The notes under the pieces are model-generated. The model had not been told where the DNA came from. It saw only the letters and a list, made by a program, of their open reading frames with translations, and did no database searches. From Lycorma delicatula (Eukaryota; Arthropoda; Insecta; Hemiptera; Fulgoridae): a stretch of 64,000 nt of DNA. Where the stretch lies: positions 204,302,034-204,366,033 of the forward strand of contig NC_134456.1 in the NCBI RefSeq assembly GCF_047948215.1. Reading direction: 5' to 3'. Shown in pieces: positions 47,164-58,740 of this stretch. Each line of letters begins with the position of its first letter. Within the stretch, counting starts at the first letter, position 1. Made by a program: the position numbers and the translations under genes.

Positions 47164-47254
47164 AATAAGTAGCATTATTTCAACGTAATGCAAACTACAT
47201 TGTTGTAAATTAACAGTAACGAATATCAGCTGATATTAACACTGGATGCTATTT

Positions 47255-47731
47255 TTTATTTACAAAATAGAATCGCTTGATATAGTCGTTCAATTTGTTG
47301 TGTTGTTAATTGTTAGTTACTCTTTAGTATTACCAATATTATAGCATTGCTTAAAGTTTATTATTGTATGCATATGAATGTAAAATATTTCATGCGGCGC
47401 GTTTTATCTCTTTTTACTGTTGATATTTCGTCTTTTCAGCTTTGAATGCTTCTAACTCGATAATGAAGGCATTAACAGAAAAACGGATTTCACCATTGTT
47501 TTACTTATAAAATTTAAATGGAAATCATATGTCATATTGTCCATCTTCCTATTTAAAAAAAATTAAGTTTGATTCGATATGGAGGAACGAAGATAGTGGA
47601 CAGAAATTAAAAACCCATCATAATGCAGATTTTTTTCTTTAACTACGTAGAACCCCATTTCTTTTTGTCTTCAAATGCCTTGCAGATATGCAGTATAAAG
47701 CTGTTTTCATACTTAAATATCATACATTATA
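47255..47731 (-). repeat. Right long terminal inverted repeat
   Basis: Inverse partner of 41567-42057. Its inner part (47255-47400) matches the left repeat up to the point where the hAT element entered. Confidence 0.8.
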
Positions 47732-48420
47732 TATATATATATATATATATAAGTACAACTAGGGTTGGTAAGAACTTGAGCTTGCTTTATTTTTTTTCCT
47801 ATATTATACTGTATTAAGTCTTTGCTTTTGAACTTTTAGCTTAACCACCTTCATAATCTTATAGTTAATATCCTGCTTAAACAAAACATCCATTTGCGAT
47901 TGAAATAACAATTATGTAGAAATTTTCATTAATTGAAAAAGTTCCGTCCGAAAATGTTCAACATGAGAAAGAAGAATTAATAGAAGTTATGGTTGGTAAG
48001 GGCTCACAAGGAGATATTTATACATATTTAAAGAATATCTGACAAGAGCGTAACAAAATGTAGTCATAAAAGGGAGTTTCCCTTTATGATTCCCACTTCT
48101 CATTCTATGAATGAAATTAAATTGGACATGTCTGCAAAAAAAGAAAACATTATATTCTTTCCTTGATTTCTCAGAGCTACTTTGTAACGATTAAGTGAAT
48201 TTCTAGGAGGTAAGGCCAACTAGCAAATGACAAATTCATGGACTAAAATTCTTTTTATATGTCTGATGAAACTTAAAAATTATAGTTTATAATATAAAAT
48301 AAATTATTATTATATAGACTAGAGTATGTTTTTTGTACGTGTTGTCTTTTAATGCTATTCAGTGATTTCTGATTTAATTACACAACTTATTCCGTGTAAT
48401 TTTTTTTGTGTTGACTACAT

Positions 48421-48556
48421 TTTTAAAATCATCCTATTTCCAAATAGCATTTATTGTTGCAATAATTAAATAATAGAAAGTTAACATTTTTTAATCGTCA
48501 ATTCAAATTGATAAAAAGTAATATGACAGAGTAATACGTAGACTAAATCAGTTTAT
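48421..48556. repeat. Diverged direct repeat, first copy (second at 49139-49245)
   Basis: ttaaaatcatcct, caaatag, gaaagtta-cat, aatcgt-aattca, taa-aaaaagtaat-tgacagagta and taaatca-tttatt occur in the same order in both copies. The second copy lacks about 30 bases. They lie ~720 bp apart. Confidence 0.6.
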
Positions 48557-51500
48557 TTGAAAAATTAGTTTTATCTATTGCACTATTTTTTGTAGCCTGT
48601 CGGGTATAATCTAATCTAATCTAATCGTATACATGGAGTTAAAGCGACTGTACTATTCATTCTAAAATTACCTCTCGTAGAACAACAAAAAAGAACAGCG
48701 TTTCCCCCTTATCCGGTTATGTACTTTGTTTTATTGGGTTATATTAAGGTACAAACAATTCGGTAAAGTTGTAACGAGTACAGTACAGAAAAAGTGGAGT
48801 GTATGTCTAATAATTCGACTAAAACATTTAATTAAAAATCACAGATCCTGTACTACAAATGCATGTTAGTGTCGCAACGTTTTATAAAAACAGATTGTGT
48901 TGGACATTATTATTTTCTTTTATTTTTTATAAATCTATCATTGAAATGCGAAAAACATAATGCACGGAAAACAAATTTTAATCCTACAGCTGTTTGAAAC
49001 TCAACTGTCAGTTATTGATCTAGATTAATCGGGATTTAAATATTTATTTTTTTATGATTATCAACGTATTAAGAAGTCAAAAAACCTAATACCAATTCAA
49101 AGTATGGACGATGTATGGCATCAAACGATTCTTTACTTTTTTAAAATCATCCTTTATGCAAATAGAAAGTTAGCATATTAATCGTTAATTCACGTAAATA
49201 AAAAATAATGACAGAGTAGAATGTAAACTAAATCAATTTATTGATTTATTAATAATTTTAATTACTAAATTTTCGATGTAATGTGTAAATCTTATTTACT
49301 GAAGTAGTAAATACTCTGCCGATTTGGCTGATTCAGATAAATTTCAAATTGCTATAAGATTACATATGTTAATGAAAAAAAACATTTATCACATGTTTTT
49401 CAAAGTTGAACATGAAAAAATAATGAAATCAATTTATCGAAAAAATTATCTAAAATTTTATAAGTTATCGCATGTTTGTGCCAAAGAAAATACTATTTTT
49501 ATTGATGTTAATTACAGATAGTATTGTTATCGAAAGTCATTATTGTTCATCATCTTGCATCCGCTCATAAGTTAAAAATATTTGAATTTATAAAGGTATA
49601 CTGCAAATACAGCTACGTAACTCTATATACCAGTAGTTATGGTTTTTTGTATATATATATGTGTTTGTATGTGCATGTGCGTATGCATGCGTATTTTATA
49701 TACAAATACATCATTTTAATCAATATCTAATTTATAAAATAATACTAAAAATTGTAAGTAAACTAAACTAGTTACACAATTCCGTTAAATACAATGTAGT
49801 TATAGCTTTAAGGTTTATCAGACAGAGAAGAACTTAGAAAAATTCTAAGTTTAGCTTATTTAGTTATTAAACAAACATCAAGTTTAGTTATAATTAAAGA
49901 TATAATTATAATATAGATAGTTATAATTTATAGTTAAGATTTAAGTCAAAATAAGTTAACTAATAAATTTTATCGGTTAAATAAAGTTAGTGATCATCTT
50001 TTAAAATGCATTATTTACCAGCATTAGTACCAGAAAATTACAAACCAATTTAGTTTAAATGCAAGCATTATTATTACCCTGACAGATACGACCACTATTT
50101 TGATAAAATTCAAAAGTGAATTCCTCAAAAAAAAAAATTCATACGATTTTGACTAAATTTTTATACTGTTATTTTTATAATTACGTAGTGTGTTACATAT
50201 GTTCACCAGTTCCATACAATTAATAAAAAAAATTATTAACAATAATAATTATTTCTTTATATTAAAAAAAATATATTAAACAATACGATAAGTCTGTTAT
50301 ACGTAATTATTAAAAAGAATCTTATCTTTTATTAAGAATTATATTAAAATAAAATTCTTTGGTATAATTTTTGTAATTATTTACTCTAAGAAATAAAATT
50401 AATAAAAATCATGGCAAAAATATTTCCTCGTTTACAAAATATTATTGACTTTTGAAAAAGTTTGCCTTTTCTCTAAGTAGTTTAATTAGATTCATCGATT
50501 TTAATTATACAAATACTCATCCTCACAAACTAATACTTCTCACCAAATGTGAAATTTATTAACCAGTAAAACAGTAGGTATAGTAAAAGACAGACATTTT
50601 TTGTTTAATGAAATGGAAGTGATTAAAGAAGTAATTAAATGGAACTAAATTATTTGTTATTCAAATTATTGGTTTATTTTATGTACGTTTTCTAACTTGA
50701 TTACTGTAATTATTCAGATCCAGAAATCGTATTTTATCCACACTAAATAATTTTTACGAAAATGGAAAATAGAGTTAGAAGAATACTGTGCTTAAAAAGT
50801 AAAATGGCACCAGATGTTAACAGTAGACACAAAACGACCTTTCCCCCATGTAAACGATAAGTTCTTTGAGCATTAAGAGTCGTAACGCGCTATTACTGCC
50901 GTTCACTTCCTGAAATCTCTACTAATGTACCCCTAATTGAGCCATTGGTCGTTCGAAAAACCACAAAAACTAAGAGTATCATCTGACTGTATTAAGGGTA
51001 CAGATTTCAATAACTATCAAGGGATGCAGATGGGTATATCTTATTGTTTTATTATTTACAATTTGTTACATACAGCTTTCACAGAAATAAAAACATATCA
51101 GGCAAAAATATTTTATATTTTTACCTGATATTTATTTTTTATATATTTTTTTATATTTTTAATTTATTGTAGAACTATCTGTTTAAAATAAAACTTTCTC
51201 AAAAATATTATATAATCAATTAAAAACATTAATATTTTACTTTAATGATTTTGTTTCTTCCTTCATTTTCTTTAATACTGTGGTATAGATTTCTGCTTCA
51301 TCGGAATATTTCTTATGACATTTTATCGCAAAACAAAATCTAAATAATTTTATAAATATAAATTTGTGTAATTTAAATTAAATGTGCTGTTTTCTTGATC
51401 TCTCAAATATATAATTATGTTCAAAGATATATATTCATATGTTCAAATCGTGGGTACAAAATACAAAAATTTCATTACTTACTGCAGTTCGTAATGGCAG

Positions 51501-53518
51501 CAGAATAGTTAATTTTATATCAGTAACTAAGATGGTAAAAATATCACTCTGCAATTTTAATCTTTTAATTAACCTTTATAAACACAATTCTGATGAATCA
51601 GAGATCCCTGTGAAACTACTGAATGTGAACGAAAAACAAAAGCAGTTAAAATAAATAGTTGATTTACCTTTAAATTAATTTAAATAATTTCATTCTGTTG
51701 TTAGGATGCAATATACTAACGATTATTTAAAATAATTGTATTACGAGTAAAAAAAAGCTTTTTTTATTTGCAAATCTGAAAATTAAACTTTTAATATTTT
51801 TCATCATTTTAAGAATTCAGTATGTTAATATTATAAGCCATATTAAAAAAAAATCGTAATGCAAAGTGATTCCTGTGTTTGAATACGTAATATTTTCATG
51901 GAAATTTTTAAATTAACAATATTAATTCTTTTTATTCAACTATATTATATAAAACGTATAAGTTTGCTTTTGTATTCTATAAACTTCAAAAGAAATTATT
52001 TACAGTTAAAATAATGATTAAATAGACAATTGTTTATTATTATACTACAATTAAGTAATTATCTAGATAATAAAATTGAAGTTCATTAATTTCAGATATA
52101 TTTTGAAATAATTTTTCGATTTGGATAATCCTTATGAGTTATAAATCATTATATATTAATTACTATTCGTTTGGTCAATATCTTTATACAATCCTTCATA
52201 ACCTACGATTAAATTATGTATTTAACAAGACGAATAGAAATTCATTTTACTTTGACATTTACGCTACTCATCAAGATTAAAAATAAACATATTTTAAAAT
52301 GAATGTAGGTTTTGTAAAGCATTATATAATTAAATTTCATTTTAAATTCCGTGAGTAACTCATATTTTCTTACACTTTAACTTACATATTTTCAAATTTA
52401 GGCTAAATTATTTTATTTTGTATTGCTAAAGATAGGTGTGAAATTCAAAAGTATCATTTAATTTGTGTAAGCGTTACGTCAGTGTGAGCTATCATTAACG
52501 AAATTTCAGTATATTTATAGTTCGCTTATTTTCTTAGTACAATAAACACATTCACCTTATGTGTCCTTTTCTTTTAATTAACTAATTTATTCAAGAATGT
52601 TTTTGATATTTTCATTTAATAGTCTGTGTTACTGATCTGTTCTTTAAAGCTGAACCGTATGCTCTTGTTAAGTGAAATCAACATTTCATACGTAAGTTAA
52701 CGGAAAGAATGATTTGACATATGCTATCATCAGTTTAATGTCCGAATAGGACTAAAAAGATATCCTCGTACGAGTTATAATGTAGTGTCCAGTTTCCTTT
52801 TCCTTTAAAGTCATGCATTGACATCATTGGTGTATTAAGCAGATAAAAATGTACGAGTATATTACAAAAGTATAACTCCTTCTATGTTCTGACTAAAAAC
52901 AACTAGATGGATTTATGTACGTAGAAGGTAATTCTAACCTTACAGATCGTCAAAGTAAACAGAAAAAAGCATGTAATGAAAATATATTTCATCTAAAATT
53001 ATTGTAATAAACAAGAATATAAAAAAGAAGAGAAGCTTGTTTTCTGTTTTAATGTTTTTTTATTTTTTGTATTATCGTATAATACTAATTTATAATAATA
53101 TATAGTGTAATTACATTATTCTAAACTAAGCACAACTTTATATTTGTAAAAATAAAATTGACATCTTGATAATAATTTCTAGTTACATGTATATGTAACA
53201 GCGACACTGAGTTCATCCCATGGGACGCTATAGGTTTATTTCCTTTTTTTAAAGAAGTAGGTTTTCAAAGAAAGAAGAAACACAAGTTTTTGTCAGAAAA
53301 ACTACATTACACCTCTGAAAATCAAACGAAGTCTTTTCAAAGTACTGTCCACTAGGATTCTAACTTTACAATTTACTATGATGTAGAATATATTTCGTAA
53401 TAAATTATTCAGTATACTAGATTTATTTTACGTAAGAAAGTAACGACCAATTTTAAATGATATAGGGAAATAGTATCATTAGATTTTAACAGAGAAATTT
53501 GAAACATTTTATTTTAAA

Positions 53519-53556
53519 TTAAAAATAATGAAAATTAAAATTTTCATTATTTTTAA
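53519..53556. repeat. Perfect 18-bp-arm palindrome
   Basis: Arms 53519-53536 and 53539-53556 with a two-base aa loop; almost entirely A/T. Confidence 0.85.
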
Positions 53557-54750
53557 GCCACAAGTTAAACTACAAAGTGAGCCTGTACTTAATGCATGGA
53601 AAATTATTTTACATTACAACTTTTTTAACGAATTGTATAATGCAAATGATGCGGTGCAGAAGCCATCTTTTAATCTATGTTATATGAGATTCAAAGAACA
53701 ATGATTTAATAATGCTATTTCTGTACTGTATGAAAATATTTAATTTCAGGAAAATATTTCGTACAACATTTTAAATATCATCTACAAATTCAGTGGTACC
53801 TAATAATTACACATAGTTGTGTACTTATAAAGTAATATTAAATAAAGTTTCTTAATGTTAATTATAAGTGTTAATATTTTAGAATATTAAGATACTATAC
53901 TATTAATTTGATGTATTTTTTAAAGAATTAAAATATTCAACAACTACGATGATAGTATCTATCTACTTTGTACATTCCCTAATATTTCATTAATTCAGGA
54001 TTCCACTTACTCGTACAATTAAGAATTGAAAAAGAGAAAGATAATTTTTGGTTTATAATCTATATAAACAAAAACATAAGAAAATTACAAAATAATGGCG
54101 ACTAACTAATCCAACACAGTAAAAAAGATCTTGCTGCTTAGAATTTTGAATTAGTATGATTTATTGATATCATAATCTAGATTAGCATTATTTTTCATCG
54201 TATTTCAAAGAAAATTAAGGCTTATGTAAAATATATTTATTACATTTAAGAAATACTTTTGTGGTTTCCTCTGCATGCTATTCTTCTGTATGTACGACCA
54301 TTAAAGTGTATATTTCCCACGCAATGTGTAAGACTGCACGCAAACTACAGTAAATTTTACTGTTCAGTAAAATGAATGTATTTGTTATTACATATAAATC
54401 GTATATTATGACTAAATTGTGGTTATTATTACTAACATTTACTATTAAAAGATAATGCAAGTTATCAGATTATAGATTTTCTTTCATTTAAGAAATAATA
54501 ATTTTAATCATTACATATATCTCCGAATTTCATTTTTTTAACAAAATTTAAATGGCGATATTGTTAACATAAAAATAACTTTTTATTAAAATCTGTATTA
54601 TACGTTTATAATTAATATTAGCGTTCATAAAACGAATACCGATCTTTATGACATACCCGAAGTTCTTATTTCCTCAAAAATAAGAAGGAACTTGATTTTT
54701 ATTTGGCAGGGTAGTTTGGGCTTAAGTTAATAATACAGAGACATGTACTA

Positions 54751-56054
54751 GGTGTGTTCAGAAAATAAGGAAATTTATTTTTTTAATCTTCATTATTAAT
54801 TTTACTGATTATTGGTCGTTGTCCCCCATCAAAGTACTCGCACGCCTCTCCTATTCATTCACTTTCCCCAGCGGTGTTTCCACTTCGCAAAGCAGTCCTG
54901 GATAGCTTCATTTGAAATGTCCTTTAAGGTTCGTGACGAATTTGCTTTAATTTCCTCAATAGTCTCAAAATGGCATCCCTTCATTCCTGATTTTAATTTC
55001 GGAAATAAGAAAAATCACAGAGTAGGCGAGTAGCGGCGCTGAGGAAGGCCAGTCATCTGATGTTTGGTATTGAACTGACAAAGCTGAGCGTGCGGACGTA
55101 TTGTCGTGTTGAAGGAACCATGAGTTGTCTCGCCACAACTCTGGTCTCTTTTTGCAGATATTTTCAAGTAACCGTGGTAAACGTCTTGATAGTACGCACG
55201 GTTCACTATTTTACCTTGAGGCAAGAATTCAAAAAGCACAATTTCATGAAAATCGAAAAAACAGATAGCATCATTTTGACATTGGAGAGAGATTGACATG
55301 CTTTCATGGGGCGTCGAGATCCTTTGCCAATCCATTGTGAGGATTGAACTTTTATCTCAATGTCGTAGCCGTAAACCCAGCTTTCGTCTCCCGTTATGAT
55401 CCTTTGCATGAATGTTTCATCATCATTTGCTTGCTCAAGAAGTTGCCGACAAACGTCCACTCGATGTTCTTTCTTCTGTTCGGTCATCAAACGAGGAACA
55501 AACTTTGTTACAACTCGATGCATGTTCAATTTTTCAGTGAAAATATCATGGCAGATCCAGTTAAGATGCTAACCTCTTCTGCAAGTTCTCTGACAGTCGA
55601 TCGGCGATTTGCACGCACCAGATAGTTGATTTTCTGAACGTGGGTTCATCAATTGAAGTAGAAAGCCTTCCTGGTCGAGGGTCATCTTCAATTGACTGAC
55701 GATTATTTTTTTAAATCGTGAAAACCACACATTAACATTACGTATGACGCAAAGCATCATCTCCATAAGCTTGTTTCAAAAGTTGAAATATTTCTGTGAA
55801 AGTTTTCCCCAGTTTCACGGAAAATTTTACGTTGTATCGTTGCTCCCGATAATAGCACATTACAAAAATCGCTACTAACACTTAAACATGTTGTCAAATA
55901 ACAATAACACAAAAACTAAACGAGATATCAACAATCCAAGAACATATGGTTACAGAAGAGGTTATGTGGAACACGTGTGGGTCAACCGCGCGTCACTAAA
56001 TATTTCCTTTGGCGCATAATTATAAAGGTTACGTTATTTTCTGAAAAGACCTCG
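54751..56054 (-). mobile_element. Mariner element (irritans-like) with TIRs and flanking TA
   Basis: A 1.3-kb mariner. The left end ggtgtgttcagaaaataagg and the complement of the right end (cgaggtcttttcagaaaata) share TTCAGAAAATAA. TA dinucleotides abut both ends (54749-54750 and 56055-56056), the expected target duplication. It carries one minus-strand transposase and typical short UTRs. Near full length, but clearly disabled. Confidence 0.88.
54808..55862 (-). pseudogene. Mariner transposase (GDESWVYGYD type), broken
   Basis: Minus strand from ATG 55862. An N-terminal helix-turn-helix region (REQRYNVKFSVKLGKTFTEI, QLLKQAYGDDALRHT) is followed by SIEDDPRPGRLSTS, the second HTH linker. FVPRLMTEQKKEHRVDVCRQL precedes IITGDESWVYGYDIE (about 55400-55360), with the first catalytic Asp and W-V-Y-G-Y-D. 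A shift leads to EFLPQGKIVNRAYY, then SWFLQHDNTSARSAL in another frame (about 55135-55090, second Asp present). The third site, normally SPDLAPCDFFLF, reads SPTL, stop, FFLFPKLKSGMKG, so the catalytic Asp is lost. The tail (KANSSRTLKDISNEAIQDCF, then EYFDGGQR) ends near 54808. Several frameshifts. The irritans subfamily is likely from GDESWVYGYD and DD34D spacing. Confidence 0.87.
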
Positions 56055-56056
56055 TA

Positions 56057-56560
56057 ATTTTTTTGAATGAAAGGGGAACCATTTCGGGAAAAGATTAAAT
56101 GAAGTCTGAGCTGAAAGACCAGGATTTCAGAGGAGAATTACATCATAAAAAATAAATTTTGAAATATTTATTTAATGACGACAATATTTAGAGATTTTTT
56201 TAACCATACAAATAAAATGGATAATTTTGAAATAAAAAAATTGTTAATTAGGAGGTTACTGGTAATAATAATAATAATAATAATTTGTAATTTACTTATC
56301 ACAGAAGAAATAATACAAAAAATAATTTAAAAAGTAGAACGTAAAAAAAAATAAAAATAAAACGTTAAGATTCACGAATGAATTAGACTTTTGGCAAAAA
56401 AGAAGATTAGTTACAAAGAATTTTTAAAGATCTAGTGCAAGGAGAGAAAATAAATTTTAAAATGAATAAAGTAATAAAAAATAAAGAAAGGGCAGCGAAG
56501 AAAGTTATTTATGCGATAATTTGGATTTTTTTTAAATTTACATTTGTCCAGATACATTTT
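56057..56560. other. A/T-rich spacer with (AAT)n
   Basis: An (AAT)n run lies at about 56263-56284; nothing else. Confidence 0.55.
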
Positions 56561-56561
56561 A

Positions 56562-56790
56562 TAGTCTACAGTGGCACTCAGGGTCTGTAATCCAAGGGGA
56601 TCAAGTTCGAATTCTAGTGAGAGTCTGACGAGAAGTTTTGGCCATATATATAACTTCTCGTTTGTTCTATTGTAATAGATACCTTATCTACAGAAATTGA
56701 AATACAATTTATTAGGTGTCGATAGGATTCAACACCCTCCTATGTATCCCTGGCAGTGAAAAGTATTACCTCTATCCAGTCCTCTCCTTT
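56562..56790 (+). mobile_element. SINE-like element with tRNA-like head
   Basis: tagtctacagtggcactc (about 56563-56580) resembles an A box and aagttcgaattctag (about 56604-56618) a B box at tRNA-like spacing. About 150 bases of unrelated body follow, ending ccagtcctctccttttttc. Not the family of the SINE at 9713. The tail wording (ccagtc-tc-ctcctt) is shared weakly with the minus-strand segment at 62560-62760. Duplications were not found. Confidence 0.45.
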
Positions 56791-57109
56791 TTTCTTCTTC
56801 TTCTTAAAGTTAAACGTTCGCTAAGAAATCAGTTTTAAATTTATCATTAAAATTCAAATGAGAATTTTTTTCACTATGAAAGTAGCACACCAAAAATAAA
56901 ACTTTTACTAAAATGTATTTAGAGAAAGATTTTTAAAAAATCATGTGCGCTGTTTTTTAATTTTTACAGATTCATAACATTTTTCTGTTAAGTTTTGTAT
57001 TTAATAATAAAAGTTGATTTTTTTTACATAGACTTCATTACATAAATTTTCTCAGTATTAAAATTATACAAGTTTTGATTATAACATTTACGCATTTATT
57101 AGTAATTTA

Positions 57110-57430
57110 ATTAATTTTACATCAAACCTAAAATAAAACCTGCTTTTCGTCACCGAACTTTTTTTTTTACGTTGGATATCGAGAAAAATACGGGAGATAC
57201 AGTTCTAGACATTTTATTCGACTTCTGGTCAAAACACATAAGAAACGATCAATTTACCCCTTATATTTCAGCATAACCTTATTTCTTTAGTGGAATTGAA
57301 ATCAGGGCGAAATTTTTCGCGCCGTGACTTCAAGCGTTTTCGGACATATGTTTATAACGAAATGTTTTCCTTATTTCATGTTCTAGAATCAATGCCAAAA
57401 TATTTCCCAATCCTCCTGATTCATCTACTC
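57110..57430 (+). repeat. Dispersed repeat family B, copy 2
   Basis: gaaatcagggcgaaatttttcgcg, aagcgttttcggacatatgtttata and ccaatcctcctgattcatct follow one another. The first two match 26880-26990. It is better preserved than that copy. Confidence 0.55.
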
Positions 57431-57699
57431 TATATAACTTAATATTGAGTAAATAATTAGGTTAAACTGTATCATATTTTACAGCGTCAGTGTCTAGCCA
57501 GGACCCTGGATCCCCTGTGTTCATTAAAATCATTCTTCTGAGAATATAATGATAATAACAATTAAAGCCTGTTCAGTCTACAAAAACTATCAGTGAATTG
57601 TAATTTCTTCAGAGTAACAGTCTGGTCAATTCAAGACCCGCTAATTACCTAATCATGGAGGTTGTCAAAAAGGAGAGCCCACTAATTGGTTTTTAGATT

Positions 57700-58260
57700 T
57701 CCGTCTCGGCTTCGCTTGTGATATACATAATCAAAATTACAAACATAAACTACCATCACCATATTAACAAATTTCATAAAGACTGATTCAATAGCGGTAA
57801 AATAAAACGACAATATTTAAAAAATAAAATTTATGTTTTTTAACCCCTTAAAATATTAAAATTCAAAAAAATCTGAAAATGTGTTATTTAGGTATTTTAC
57901 TGAAGAGTCTTTGCTAGCCCAAATCTAGTGAATATCTCTTTCACTACAGTCGGAAATAGGGAAAATTTGCAAACATTTTTCGAAAAGTTTTTTATCTTTC
58001 TTCACTCCTTTCAAGATCAAATTTCAAAATATTATAAATTTGTTTTAGATATTTACATGAAGATTCCGCACACCAAATAAAATTGGCATCTTCATTATTT
58101 ACCGAGATTATAAAAAAAAATTAAAATATCAAAATTTAATTTAGCCCATTTTATATCTTTAAACTCCGAATTTGAAATAATCTTGAATTGGTTTTTTAAA
58201 CATACAAATGAAAATTATACATATCTAAAATCAAGTTGGTAACTTTATTTGTTACCGGAA
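57700..58260 (-). repeat. Dispersed repeat family A, copy 3
   Basis: ccaaatctagtgaatatctc, gggaaaatttgcaa, tcctttcaagatcaaatttc and tagatatttacatgaagatt match the reverse complement of 19560-19745 in the same order. ggcttcgcttgtgatata near 57715 matches the cgaagcc end. Confidence 0.65.
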
Positions 58261-58417
58261 AAAAAAGATTTCATTGTTACAACATTTTAACCCTTTAAAC
58301 TAGGAATTTCAAAAAAACTTTCTTAGTCATCACACCACAAGAAAAACAAATTTTCATTAATTTATCTTCAGTTTTTTGCTGGGCATCGATTATGAATCGC
58401 ACACATGTTCTTTTATA

Positions 58418-58740
58418 CAGGTGTATCACGAAGTTCTCCCGGGACTTTTATAACCTATTCTACTCTTGAAAAAAATGGAAAAAGTTCATATAAATATACG
58501 TTCTAAAATGCTTCGTTTGGAATTACGGCTAGTGAAGGATTTAGCTCAGATTTCAGCTACTCTGGGAAAATGAAGTCGTACTGAAATTTTTAGGTCGTTA
58601 ATTTAAGGGACATAATTAATGGCTTCTTATGGGGTTTGATCTGAAAAATCGAATAAAATAGGTCCCGGGGTCGTATATGCAGTGGTTTTTGAGAAATCTG
58701 GGATGAAAACCAATAAACTGGGGTAAACAACCTTGTTTCT
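58418..58740 (+). repeat. Possible DNA-transposon end or dispersed repeat
   Basis: Begins caggtgtatcacgaagttctcccgggacttttataacc, which has the look of a terminal repeat, and continues less A/T-rich to about 58740. No inverse partner or coding sequence is found in the window. Confidence 0.35.

Larger units (their letters stand above)
41567..47731 (-). mobile_element. Tc1/mariner-superfamily element with ~480-bp TIRs, invaded twice
   Basis: The segments 41567-42057 and 47255-47731 are reverse complements of each other over most of their length. For example, aagtatggaaacagctttacac on the left pairs with aagtatgaaaacagctttatac on the complement of the right. Between them lie a minus-strand transposase (42893-43850), a hAT insertion with an exact TSD, and a LINE insertion with a 9-bp TSD. 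Removing both insertions leaves about 2.3 kb, a sensible size for a long-TIR DNA transposon carrying one transposase. Both outer ends run into TA-rich repeats ((AT)n at 41550-41561 and 47728-47751), consistent with TA target choice but hiding the exact borders. The minus strand given is that of the transposase. Confidence 0.75.
47732..54748. other. A/T-rich background, no gene supported
   Basis: (AT)n to 47751, a short (TAATC)n near 48609-48627, a diverged direct repeat (48421/49139) and a palindrome at 53519 are the only structure I see in 7 kb. Small frames at 49324, 50937 and 51439 have background composition. Confidence 0.45.
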
